Source: JBLEFH01 sp047345645
GTDB lineage: Bacteria; Pseudomonadota; Alphaproteobacteria; Rhodobacterales; Rhodobacteraceae
Assembly (NCBI GenBank): GCA_047345645.1
Contig: JBLEFH010000001.1
DNA: 64,000 bases
Reading direction: 5' to 3' (one strand)
Shown here: piece by piece, positions 8,714-16,532 of the stretch
Numbering within the stretch: the first letter of the stretch is position 1
How the letters are laid out: each line of letters begins with the position of its first letter
Program-made: the position numbers and the translations under genes
The notes under the pieces: model-generated
Told to the model about the DNA's origin: nothing
What the model saw: the letters and a program-made list of their open reading frames with translations, nothing else
The model's database searches: none

Positions 8714-9786
8714 CCCATCCTATCGGACAGACAAAGGCGCTTCTGCACGAAGCCCTCGTCGAGAAAAAATATGGCGATATCGCCGTGGTGTCCTCCTTCG
8801 GGGCGGAATCCGTGGCGATGCTCCATCTCATCAGTGAGGTGGCCCCGGATGCGCCGATCCTCTTCATCGACACCTTCATGCTGTTTGAAGAAACCCTTCA
8901 ATATCAGGTGGATGTGGCGAAAGAGCTGGGCCTGACGAATATTCAGGTGGTCCGCGCGACCGATGAGATGATCAAGAAGGTCGACCCGTTTGGCCGTCTG
9001 CATATGGCGGACCCGGATGCCTGCTGTAATCTGCGCAAGACGGTGCCGCTCGATATTGCCCTCGAAAGCTACGATGGCTGGATCAATGGCCGTCGCCGCG
9101 GGCAGACGCAGGCGCGTTCGGAACTGCCGCCGGTCGAGACCGATGAGCATGGCCGCACGAAAATTAACCCGATGTTCGGATGGCTCCGCGAGGATGTGCT
9201 GGACCACATCACGCGCTATAAGCTGCCGCGTCACCCGCTGGTCGCCCAGGGCTACCCCTCCATCGGCTGTGCGCCCTGCACGTCGAAAGTGGCACCGGGC
9301 GAGGACCCGCGCTCCGGGCGCTGGCGTGGACAAAACAAGGAAGAATGTGGGATTCACGTGTCCAACGGACAGATTCAACGAGGAAAACCGATGAAAATTC
9401 GCGTGACCGATACTGGTTTTGAAGAAGTGGACAGCGTCGGCGAAGTGGCGCTGGAAGAGGTGTCCGCGACGCCTGATGTGCTGGCGGTGGAGAACACGAC
9501 GCCGATTTCGGACATCCTGCCGCATCTGGGAGCGCGAGCGATCCGCATCCCGTTCCCGGTGTTCTCGGATGGGCGCGGCTTTACGCTGGCGCGGGCCATT
9601 CGCGATGCGGGCTATGAGGGCGATCTGACCGCCGTGGGCCATGTGCTGGCCGATCAGTATGACCTCGCGCGCCGTTCGGGTTTCGATGCGGTGGAAATCT
9701 CGCCGGAGCAAGCGCAGCGCCAGCCCGAGGCCCAGTGGCAGGCCCATAAGCCGCGCGTCAGCTATCAGCAGCGCCTGCGCGGCTGA
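8710..9786 (+). CDS. cysH: APS-reductase-type CysH fused in frame to DUF934
   Basis: 358-residue fusion. Residues 1 to about 225 are an adenylyl-sulfate reductase: VSSFGAESVAML (PP-loop type phosphate binding), the paired cysteines Cys105-Cys106 and Cys187/Cys190 that ligate a [4Fe-4S] cluster in APS reductases, and the catalytic ECGIH (Cys213). Residues from about 228 (MKIRVTDTGFEEVD) are DUF934, normally encoded by a separate gene immediately downstream. An ATG at 9391 preceded by GAGG may still allow independent translation of that half. The enzyme should reduce APS with thioredoxin or glutathione to sulfite for CysI. Last gene of the operon. Confidence 0.92.
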   Translation: MTHPIGQTKALLHEALVEKKYGDIAVVSSFGAESVAMLHLISEVAPDAPILFIDTFMLFEETLQYQVDVAKELGLTNIQVVRATDEMIKKVDPFGRLHMADPDACCNLRKTVPLDIALESYDGWINGRRRGQTQARSELPPVETDEHGRTKINPMFGWLREDVLDHITRYKLPRHPLVAQGYPSIGCAPCTSKVAPGEDPRSGRWRGQNKEECGIHVSNGQIQRGKPMKIRVTDTGFEEVDSVGEVALEEVSATPDVLAVENTTPISDILPHLGARAIRIPFPVFSDGRGFTLARAIRDAGYEGDLTAVGHVLADQYDLARRSGFDAVEISPEQAQRQPEAQWQAHKPRVSYQQRLRG

Positions 9787-9804
9787 AACGCCAAGATTTG
9801 AAGG

Positions 9805-9832
9805 AAAGGGCGGTCCTGCGGGGCCGCCTTTT
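9805..9832 (+). terminator. Intrinsic terminator after the sulfur operon
   Basis: A GC-rich stem with one bulge runs from AAAGG at 9805-9809 to CCTTTT at 9827-9832, with a short loop (TGC). It lies 19 bases after the cysH stop codon and ends in a short U-run. Confidence 0.65.
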
Positions 9833-10151
9833 GCCATTCTGGAAACACTCTGTTTTTGAACATATGGTCAGAAACGCATGTGACGCTACGTCATTAACGC
9901 TTCTGAAGAGCCGTTAACCATTCTCCTATGCATTTGATCTTGCGTGAGAAAGCGCGTCTTTCGCGCGAGTGCGACAGGCTGCCGCAGCCCTTTATGGCTT
10001 GGGCGCGGCTGTGTTCACACTCTGTCACGAAATCCCATGAAATAAGGATGTGGTGGCGCTCCCATGTCGAGACCGGATGGCTGCCATCGCGGCAGCAATC
10101 TTGTTGCACCGCACAAATCGGCTTATTTTGGTCAGCGACAACAAGTGTTTT
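9833..10151. other. Intergenic region without recognisable gene
   Basis: About 320 bases before the esterase. Short hairpins are seen at 9952-9966 (GCGCG/CGCGC) and 10080-10096 (GCTGCC/GGCAGC), and TTAAC occurs twice around 9893-9917. A 75-codon frame across it is rich in Trp, Cys and Ser and is not convincing. The promoter of the esterase gene presumably lies here. Confidence 0.4.
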
Positions 10152-11060
10152 ATGAGTTCTGGAAAAATGACGATCCCATTTAAAGAGACGATCGACTCCC
10201 TTTTGCAGTTTGTTCAGCCGGTTATGCGACGGGCGGAACAGGCTGAGAAACCGGCTGCGCCAGCGAATGCGCCGCAGTTGGATGGAGTCGTCAAAGGCAA
10301 ATATCAGGGGCCGGAAGGCTCGCGCCGCTACTATCTGACCCTGCCCGACAGCGGGCGGGCCGATGTGCTGATCGTCATGCTTCATGGCTGCACCCAGACC
10401 GCTGCGGATTTCATGCGCGCGACAGGCATGAGCGATCAGGCGGGGGCGCGCGGCGTCGCCGTTCTCTGGCCGGAGCAGACGCGGACGGCGAACACCATGC
10501 GCTGCTGGAACTGGTTTGAGCCGGACCAGAAGGGCGAGACGGATCTCTTGTTCGCGCTCATTGAGGATGTGCAGGGCCGCTACGGTCTGGGCAGTGCGGA
10601 TCTGTGCATTGGCGGGCTCTCGGCAGGCGGCACCATGGCGGCGACGCTGGCGGCGGCACGACCCGAAGCGTTCGCGGCCCTTGGCGTTCATTCCGGTGTC
10701 ATGCCCGGCTCTGCGGGCGGCGCGCGTGAGGCGTTTTCGGTGATGCGCAACGGCTCCGGCGACACGCCGCCCGTGCTGCCGCCGATGATCGTGTTTCACG
10801 GGATGGACGACAATACGGTGATTCCGGAGAACGGCGCGGAATTGGCGGCGCGGATTTCCGGCCCGCGGGAGGACGGACATAGCGAGGGCTATGACTGGCA
10901 CAAGACCGTGGGCCGCAAGGGTGAGTATTGGCAGATCGACGGGATGGGCCACGCCTGGTCCGGCGCGCCGGAAAACGGGCCCCATGCCGATCCGCAGGGG
11001 CCCGATGCGACGGCGGAAATGCTCCGCTTCTTCCTCAAGGCGGTGTCAGAGAACCGCTGA
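10152..11060 (+). CDS. PHB-depolymerase-family alpha/beta-hydrolase (esterase)
   Basis: 302-residue serine esterase of the Esterase_PHB/feruloyl esterase type (PF10503). The oxyanion segment LIVMLHGCTQTAADF lies near residues 73-87, the nucleophile elbow GLSAGG places Ser157, FHGMDDNTVIP supplies the acid and GMGHAWSG the histidine. There is no signal peptide, so it may act on intracellular polyhydroxyalkanoate or small esters, or leave by another route. The start is uncertain: ATG at 10152 or 10167; the longer upstream frame is rejected as atypical. The 3' end overlaps the convergent alanine dehydrogenase gene by 15 bases. Confidence 0.82.
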   Translation: MSSGKMTIPFKETIDSLLQFVQPVMRRAEQAEKPAAPANAPQLDGVVKGKYQGPEGSRRYYLTLPDSGRADVLIVMLHGCTQTAADFMRATGMSDQAGARGVAVLWPEQTRTANTMRCWNWFEPDQKGETDLLFALIEDVQGRYGLGSADLCIGGLSAGGTMAATLAAARPEAFAALGVHSGVMPGSAGGAREAFSVMRNGSGDTPPVLPPMIVFHGMDDNTVIPENGAELAARISGPREDGHSEGYDWHKTVGRKGEYWQIDGMGHAWSGAPENGPHADPQGPDATAEMLRFFLKAVSENR

Positions 11061-12158
11061 CGGCTCCACCGCGTCGATGCCAAGCGCCTCGCCAACCGCA
11101 AGGTTGGTGAGCTGGCCTTCATGCGTGTTGAGACCCTCGGCAAGATGCGGGTCCTGCTTGCAGGCCTCGCGCCAGCCGAGATCGGCGAGTTTCAGCATGA
11201 AGGGCATGGTCGCATTGCCGAGCGCCATGGTGGAGGCGCGTGCGACGGCCCCCGGCATATTGGCGACGCAGTAATGCACGATCCCGTCCACCTCATAGAT
11301 CGGATCGTCATGGGTGGTGGCTTTCGAGGTCTCGAAACAGCCGCCCTGATCGATGGCGACATCCACCAGCACCGCGCCGGGTTTCATCAGCGAGAGATGC
11401 TCACGGGTCACGAGTTTCGGGGCGGCCGCGCCCGGAATGAGGACCGCGCCGACGACCATATCGGCCTGCGCGATGTATTCGGCGACCGCGCCGGCGGTGG
11501 AGTAGCAGGTGTCGAACACGCCGCGATAGGCATCGTCGAGATAGCGCATCCGCGGCAGCGAGCGGTCGAGCACGGTGACATTCGCGCCCATGCCTGCGGC
11601 GATCCGCGCGGCTTGGGTGCCGACGACGCCGCCGCCGAGGACGACCACGCGGCCCGGCGTCACGCCCGGCACACCGCCAAGCAGCACGCCGCGCCCGCCA
11701 TTCGCCTTTTGCAGCGCCCATGAGCCGACCTGCGGCGCGAGACGCCCGGCGACTTCGGACATGGGGGCGAGCAGGGGTAGACCGCCTCCGGGCTGAGTCA
11801 CGGTTTCATAAGCAATTGCGGTGACGCCGCTTTCCAGAAGATCACGGGTCTGCGGCTCATCGGGGGCGAGATGCAGATAGGTGAAGAGAAGCTGACCCTT
11901 GCGGAGCATCTTGCGCTCGACCGCCTGCGGCTCCTTGACCTTCACGATCATCTCGGCCTCATCGAACACCGCTTCGGCGCTCGACAGGATGGTCGCGCCC
12001 GCCGCCTCGTAATCGGCATCATCGAAGCCCGATCCGATCCCGGCCCCGGTCTCGATCAGCACCTCATGGCCATGATTGACCGCCTCGCGGGCGGCATCCG
12101 GGCGCATCCCGACGCGATATTCCTGGTTCTTGATCTCTTTGGGGCAACCGATACGCAT
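11046..12158 (-). CDS. ald: Alanine dehydrogenase
   Basis: 370-residue NAD-dependent L-alanine dehydrogenase (L-alanine to pyruvate and ammonia, reversible). MRIGCPKEIKNQEYRVGM at the start, LFTYLHLAPD near residue 91, the Rossmann motif VVLGGGVVG near residue 172 and DVAIDQGGCFET near residue 265 are diagnostic of the AlaDH/PNT family at typical length. It is transcribed divergently from an Lrp/AsnC-type regulator 133 bases away, the usual arrangement for alanine-responsive control. A good AGGGAGG ribosome binding site precedes the ATG. Confidence 0.96.
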   Translation of the reverse strand: MRIGCPKEIKNQEYRVGMRPDAAREAVNHGHEVLIETGAGIGSGFDDADYEAAGATILSSAEAVFDEAEMIVKVKEPQAVERKMLRKGQLLFTYLHLAPDEPQTRDLLESGVTAIAYETVTQPGGGLPLLAPMSEVAGRLAPQVGSWALQKANGGRGVLLGGVPGVTPGRVVVLGGGVVGTQAARIAAGMGANVTVLDRSLPRMRYLDDAYRGVFDTCYSTAGAVAEYIAQADMVVGAVLIPGAAAPKLVTREHLSLMKPGAVLVDVAIDQGGCFETSKATTHDDPIYEVDGIVHYCVANMPGAVARASTMALGNATMPFMLKLADLGWREACKQDPHLAEGLNTHEGQLTNLAVGEALGIDAVEPSAVL

Positions 12159-12247
12159 AGTTTCCTCCCTTGCGCTTTTGTTTCGCCGATTATCTCACGT
12201 AACGCCGGGGAAATATCGCGAAGATTTCTGTGATTTGCAGAAAATAC

Positions 12248-12291
12248 GGGAGGATCTTGCGCATCTTGTTATAGTATCGCAAAATCCTCCC
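12248..12291. promoter_or_regulatory. 14-bp inverted repeat flanking TATAGTAT and abutting the lrp start codon
   Basis: GGGAGGATCTTGCG (12248-12261) and CGCAAAATCCTCCC (12278-12291) are complementary at 13 of 14 positions with a 16-base spacer that contains TATAGTAT, a good -10 candidate. The right arm ends exactly at the ATG of the regulator gene. There is no ribosome binding site directly before that ATG. It could be an autoregulatory operator or an mRNA hairpin. Confidence 0.6.
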
Positions 12292-12750
12292 ATGATTGCC
12301 CTTGATGCCACTGACCGTGAGATCCTGCGAATCCTTCAAAAGGGACAGCTTTCCAACGCCGAATTATCGGAGCGGGTGCATCTGTCCTCCTCCGCCTGCC
12401 ATCGCCGGGTGCAGCGGATGGTGGAGGCAGGGGTGATTGATCGCAATGTCGCCCTGCTCGATGCGCGCAAGGCAGGGTTTCGGGCGCTGATTTTCGTGGA
12501 GATTTCACTGTCAGGGCAGTCCGATGAATTGCTGGCGAAGTTCGAAAGCGCCGTGGCGCGGATCCCGAATGTGCTGGAATGTCATCTGGTTGCGGGGGCG
12601 TCGGATTATCTTCTGAAGGTCGCCGCCGAGGATAGCGACGATTTCGCGCAGATCCACCGCAACTATCTGGCGCATCTGCCGGGGGTGGCGCGGGTGCAGT
12701 CCAGCTTCGCGCTCAAGACGGTGTTTCAGAGCACCGCCTTGCCGGTTTAA
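12292..12750 (+). CDS. Lrp/AsnC-family transcriptional regulator, probably of ald
   Basis: 152-residue feast/famine regulator. The N-terminal winged HTH reads ALDATDREILRILQKGQLSNAELSERVHLSSSACHRRVQRM, and the C-terminal RAM (AsnC ligand-binding) domain includes VLECHLVAGASDYLLKVAAED. The start at 12292 gives the conserved N-terminus; the longer upstream open frame runs through the ald promoter and is not coding. The divergent position beside ald suggests alanine-dependent activation of ald, as for AldR/BkdR-type proteins. The stop codon is directly adjacent to the convergent phospholipase-D-like gene. Confidence 0.92.
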   Translation: MIALDATDREILRILQKGQLSNAELSERVHLSSSACHRRVQRMVEAGVIDRNVALLDARKAGFRALIFVEISLSGQSDELLAKFESAVARIPNVLECHLVAGASDYLLKVAAEDSDDFAQIHRNYLAHLPGVARVQSSFALKTVFQSTALPV

Positions 12751-14283
12751 TTAGACCATTTCCGGCGGAATGCCGAAGCCGATAATGCCCATGCGGTGCG
12801 CGGGTTTGCGGTCGTAAGGCATGATGAAACCGCGCCGGTCGTCCGGCTCGCTCTCGTAATTCGCCTTGGCGAGTTCGCGCCACGCTTCGCAGGCGGTTTC
12901 GATATTGTAGAAGCGCTCATCGGCATCGGCGGGCAGCAGATGTTCAAAGAGCCGCTTGCGCAACTCCTTGGCGCGGGCCGGATCGCGGATGGCGAGACCG
13001 GCTTCGGTGTCCCATTTCATGCTGCGGCCGTTGAGATTGGCCGAGCTGACCAGCGCCGCCTCGTCGTCGGAAATCGTGACCTTGGAGTGGACATAGATGA
13101 TCGGCGCGTCGTCGAGGACCGAGCGATCGTCGTCATCCTTGCCGTTTTCCTCCACCGGGCGGGCCGGGGAGACGATCAGCAGCCGCTCGCCATAGGCTTT
13201 CAGCAACTTGTCCACACATTTTGACTGGAGATATTCGCCATAGCGGACCGACATGCCCTTGTGGTTTTCAAAGGCCGCGTCCTCGGGCGCGGCGGGCATG
13301 ACGATGATCAGCTCCAGCTCCGGGTTCTTCTCGGCGGCCTCGGCCAGCGCATCGGCAATCGGCGCGTGGCGGAGAAACTGCGTCTCAATATAAAGCAGGC
13401 GCTTGGCCTTGCGGATCAGGTCGAGATTGGCCTCCTCCGCGCTGTTGTCGAGCGTGACCGGCGAGATCGCGAAGGCGGCTTTCGGCCCTTCGGCTTCGCG
13501 CGAGAGGGTGCGGATGAAATCCGGATGGCCGAGTTCCTCGGGCGTCTGCTCCTCGAAGCCGCGCAAATGCCGCTCCGCCACGCCGACAATGTCGCCGGTG
13601 ATGAAGACGGAGACATCCTGCCATGTCTGATCGGCGGACTGGTTATGGGTCTTGCGGTCCCACCGGCGGTCATCCACATCGAGCCCGCCAATGATGAGCT
13701 TCTTGCTGTCGATCACCATCAGCTTTTGGTGGTGAGTCGCCGGGTAAAGATGCGGCGGGCGCCATTTCATCTTGAGCGTGCCATCGGGCTGAACATCCGC
13801 GAAATGCTGCACGCGGGGGAGCGTTTCGATGACCTCTTTGCGCTCGTCCTCCGGCATGTCGTTGATCTCGGCGACGAGTTTGGAGGATTTGCGCAGCACC
13901 AGCGGCCAGAACATCAGCCGCATCGCCCGCCCGACCCGCGCCGGGTGCATCGCTGCCCGCGCGGAAATATCGCCGCCGGTCTCTTTTGCGATGTCTTTGA
14001 AAATCTTGATGCTTTCGCCCGTGCCGCGATGCAGATTGAAGGCGAGGATGGGATCGAAATCCGAGATCGCGAAGTCGAGTTTCACGCCCTTTTTCGCCAG
14101 ATGCCGAAAGATATCTTCCCATGTCTTGCCAATCGCAAGCCCCTCTTTGCTGTGCAATTTGGTGCGCGGATCGAAGATGCGGAATCCGGCGAGAACTTCG
14201 GTCTCTGCCTCCAGCACCGCCCGCTCCATGGCGGGGTAGGCCTCTTCGGCCGTCAGCAGGACGTCAAAATCGTCGATATACAT
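12751..14283 (-). CDS. Phospholipase-D-like / cardiolipin-synthase-type protein
   Basis: 510-residue protein with two HKD catalytic motifs: HHQKLMVIDSKKLIIGGLD near residues 184-202 and VHSKVTISDDEAALVSSAN near 396-414, both in the order H-x-K-x4-D expected of the PLD superfamily. There is no N-terminal membrane anchor of the bacterial cardiolipin synthases, and the distance between motifs and the long C-terminal part resemble VTRR-type PLD phosphodiesterases. It may act on phospholipid head groups; the substrate is not determinable. Convergent with lrp with no gap. Confidence 0.85.
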   Translation of the reverse strand: MYIDDFDVLLTAEEAYPAMERAVLEAETEVLAGFRIFDPRTKLHSKEGLAIGKTWEDIFRHLAKKGVKLDFAISDFDPILAFNLHRGTGESIKIFKDIAKETGGDISARAAMHPARVGRAMRLMFWPLVLRKSSKLVAEINDMPEDERKEVIETLPRVQHFADVQPDGTLKMKWRPPHLYPATHHQKLMVIDSKKLIIGGLDVDDRRWDRKTHNQSADQTWQDVSVFITGDIVGVAERHLRGFEEQTPEELGHPDFIRTLSREAEGPKAAFAISPVTLDNSAEEANLDLIRKAKRLLYIETQFLRHAPIADALAEAAEKNPELELIIVMPAAPEDAAFENHKGMSVRYGEYLQSKCVDKLLKAYGERLLIVSPARPVEENGKDDDDRSVLDDAPIIYVHSKVTISDDEAALVSSANLNGRSMKWDTEAGLAIRDPARAKELRKRLFEHLLPADADERFYNIETACEAWRELAKANYESEPDDRRGFIMPYDRKPAHRMGIIGFGIPPEMV

Positions 14284-14516
14284 GGCATCTCCCGGTATAC
14301 TGGGACCTGTGGCGCGGTTTGACCCGTCCCTTGGCGATCACGTGTGCGGCTTTTTCCTGTGTGGCGAAAATTCCCGCGTATCACAAGCTTAACGACTCAA
14401 TGGCCCAACCGATCCCACAACGTCGCGAAACGTAGGAAATTTTTTGCCGAGAGGAGAAATGTCGCAGTCCTGATGGCGATCTTGTCCGCTAAATTCACCA
14501 TCAAGCGGGAAAGAAC

Positions 14517-14558
14517 TTCACATTTCATTAAAATGTGAATTAAAAGCGTCACTGTGAC
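14517..14558. promoter_or_regulatory. Two perfect palindromes upstream of the flavin monooxygenase gene
   Basis: TTCACATTT (14517-14525) and AAATGTGAA (14531-14539) form a 9-bp inverted repeat with spacer CATTA. Nine bases further, GTCACTGTGAC (14548-14558) is an exact 5-1-5 palindrome. Both lie within 56 bases of the ATG at 14573 in an AT-rich promoter-like stretch, so they are candidate operators. Confidence 0.5.
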
Positions 14559-14572
14559 TATTGGGTGATGAC

Positions 14573-15715
14573 ATGACGGAGATCGTGATCGTTGGTGCAG
14601 GCCCGGCAGGACTCGCTGTCGCAGCTTGTTTGCAACGTGAAGGGAAGAAAGTGCGCGTCCTTGAGAAGGGCGACCGGATCGCGCTGCGCTGGTACAACCA
14701 TTACGACCGTCTCCATCTGCACACGGCGCGGGAATATTCCGGGCTGCCCTTCCACCCGATCCCCGACGAGACGCCGCGCTATCCGCGCCGCGAGGACATG
14801 ATCGACTATCTCGAAGCCTATGCGGATGAGGAGCGGATCAAGCCGGAATTCGGTGTCGAGGTGAAGCGGATCGCGCGGGAGGATGGCCGCTGGTCGCTCT
14901 GGACGAGCAAGGGGCCGATCCACGCGGATTTCGTGGTGATTGCGAGCGGGTTCAACAGCCAGCCTGAGCGGCCTTATCTGCCCGGCGAAGAGACATTCCC
15001 TGGCACGATCATCCACAGCTCTGAATATCGCAATGCGGGGCCGTTCGAGAACCAGCGCGCGCTGATCCTCGGCTTTGGCAATTCCGGCGCGGATATTGCG
15101 GTCGATCTGGCGGAGGGTGAGGGCATCCCGACCCTCTCGATCCGCGGCCCGGTGCAGGTGATCCCGCGCGACGTGATGGGCATCCCGGCGCAGCGCTTCG
15201 TGCAGATCATGAGCAAGATGCCGCAAAAGCTGATGAACGGGGTAATCTCGTCGGCCTCTTTCGCGCGGTTCGGCACCCTCAAGCGCTACGGGCTGACGCG
15301 CTCGAAACGCAGCGTTGTCACGATGGTGAGCGAGGACAACCGCATCCCGGTGATTGATGTGGGGGTGATGAGCCACCTGCGGCGCGGCTCGATCACGGTG
15401 CGGCCTGGAGTGGACCGGATCGACGGCGATCTGGTGCGGTTCTCGGATGGCACGACGGCGAGCTATGATGCGATCATTCTGGCGACGGGTTTCCGGGACG
15501 GACTGGAGCGGATCGTCGAGGTGCCGGAGGCGCGGATGGCCGTGCTGCGCGATCCGAGGAGAAATCGCGCGCAATTTGGCGAGGATGGGCTCTATTCCTG
15601 CGGTCTTTCGGTCAGCATTTACGGGATGCTCTACGAGATCAATCGGGAGGCACCGCTCATTGCGAAGGATATTGCGGCGCGATCCGCGTCAGATGCGCGG
15701 TCAATCGCGTCCTAG
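14573..15715 (+). CDS. Flavin-containing monooxygenase-like NAD(P)/FAD oxidoreductase
   Basis: 380-residue flavoprotein of the CzcO/YUCCA-like FMO group. The FAD-binding Rossmann motif IVGAGPAGLA is at residues 6-15, a second nucleotide motif LILGFGNSGAD at about 161-171 binds NADPH, and ILATGFRDGL near 303 is the usual ATG motif between domains. YNHYDRLHLHTAREYSGLP near residue 43 is typical of this group. It probably hydroxylates or oxygenates a small organic substrate that cannot be named. ATG at 14573 is preferred over an in-frame TTG at 14561. The last 59 bases overlap the convergent downstream gene. Confidence 0.88.
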   Translation: MTEIVIVGAGPAGLAVAACLQREGKKVRVLEKGDRIALRWYNHYDRLHLHTAREYSGLPFHPIPDETPRYPRREDMIDYLEAYADEERIKPEFGVEVKRIAREDGRWSLWTSKGPIHADFVVIASGFNSQPERPYLPGEETFPGTIIHSSEYRNAGPFENQRALILGFGNSGADIAVDLAEGEGIPTLSIRGPVQVIPRDVMGIPAQRFVQIMSKMPQKLMNGVISSASFARFGTLKRYGLTRSKRSVVTMVSEDNRIPVIDVGVMSHLRRGSITVRPGVDRIDGDLVRFSDGTTASYDAIILATGFRDGLERIVEVPEARMAVLRDPRRNRAQFGEDGLYSCGLSVSIYGMLYEINREAPLIAKDIAARSASDARSIAS

Positions 15716-16532
15716 GCGAGGTCGCCCCGGCATCGAGTTTGCGGCAGGCATCGGGGCTGTCGAAATCCTGCTTTTCCAGTGAGATATGAAGCGTGACGGG
15801 GCCGTCTGGTGTCTCTGCCGGAACGGTCCAGCCGGTGGCCGTTTCCTGTGGCTCGCCGAGTGTCGCACCCGTCTCCGCCGCCCATTGCAGCGCGGCGATA
15901 TGCGTGACCTGCGCCGCTTCACTCTGGTCGATCCGGCCGCGATAGGCGGGCAGATAGGGGCGATCTTCGGCCTCAGCGGCGAGAAAATCCGGGATGCTGG
16001 CCGCGCGCATCCGGCCATATTTGCGACCTGCGGGCAGGCTCAGCACCGTCGCGGAGAAGCGGCAGCCGCCGAGATGGGAGGAGCGCCAGACCTCGCCGGG
16101 GGGCTGCGCCGCGTCGAGCGCGCGGAAGGTCGCTTCGCCATGGAGCGCGCAGCAGCGTTCGCGCTGGCTATGGGTGCAGGTGAGGAAAAGCGGGACGGGC
16201 TGGGCGCGCCAGCCGTCGAAGTTGCCCATCTCCCATGTCAGCAGGGTTTCGAGAACCTCCGCCTCCGCCACGTCGATGGCGCGATATTCGGGGATGAGGA
16301 TGAGGCGGCAGATGCCGGCGGGCGCGTCGCTGCGGTCGATGAGATTGACGCGGCGACCCCCCTCCACGATCTCGGCGAGCTTGTCCTGAAGGGCTTGCGG
16401 CATGTCCGGGGCGGCGCCGTGATCGCGGGTCCAGCGTTTGCGCGGCCAGCGGATCAGGAGCATCTGCCCGGCATGGGCGGCGCTGCCCGCGAGCGGTTCG
16501 TCCATGGCGAGATCAGAGCAGAACCCGGCCAT
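15657..16532 (-). CDS. Sucrase/ferredoxin-like (thioredoxin-like [2Fe-2S]) family protein
   Basis: 291-residue member of the Suc_Fer-like family (PF06999). The diagnostic segments are FLTCTHSQRERCCALHG near residues 115-131, with the clustered cysteines thought to bind a [2Fe-2S] centre, and SHLGGCRFSATVLSLPAGRK near residue 150. Despite the family name it is not expected to cleave sucrose; the biochemical role is unknown. The ATG at 16532 overlaps the waaA stop by one base (TGATG) and has GGAG eight bases upstream, so it is preferred over a GTG nine bases earlier. Probably co-transcribed with waaA. Confidence 0.82.
   Translation of the reverse strand: MAGFCSDLAMDEPLAGSAAHAGQMLLIRWPRKRWTRDHGAAPDMPQALQDKLAEIVEGGRRVNLIDRSDAPAGICRLILIPEYRAIDVAEAEVLETLLTWEMGNFDGWRAQPVPLFLTCTHSQRERCCALHGEATFRALDAAQPPGEVWRSSHLGGCRFSATVLSLPAGRKYGRMRAASIPDFLAAEAEDRPYLPAYRGRIDQSEAAQVTHIAALQWAAETGATLGEPQETATGWTVPAETPDGPVTLHISLEKQDFDSPDACRKLDAGATSPRTRLTAHLTRIAPQYPSQ

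Noticed and set aside
9928..10155. 75-codon frame before the esterase
   Set aside because: Unusual composition (many Trp, Cys, Ser, Arg), no ribosome binding site and overlap with likely promoter sequence.
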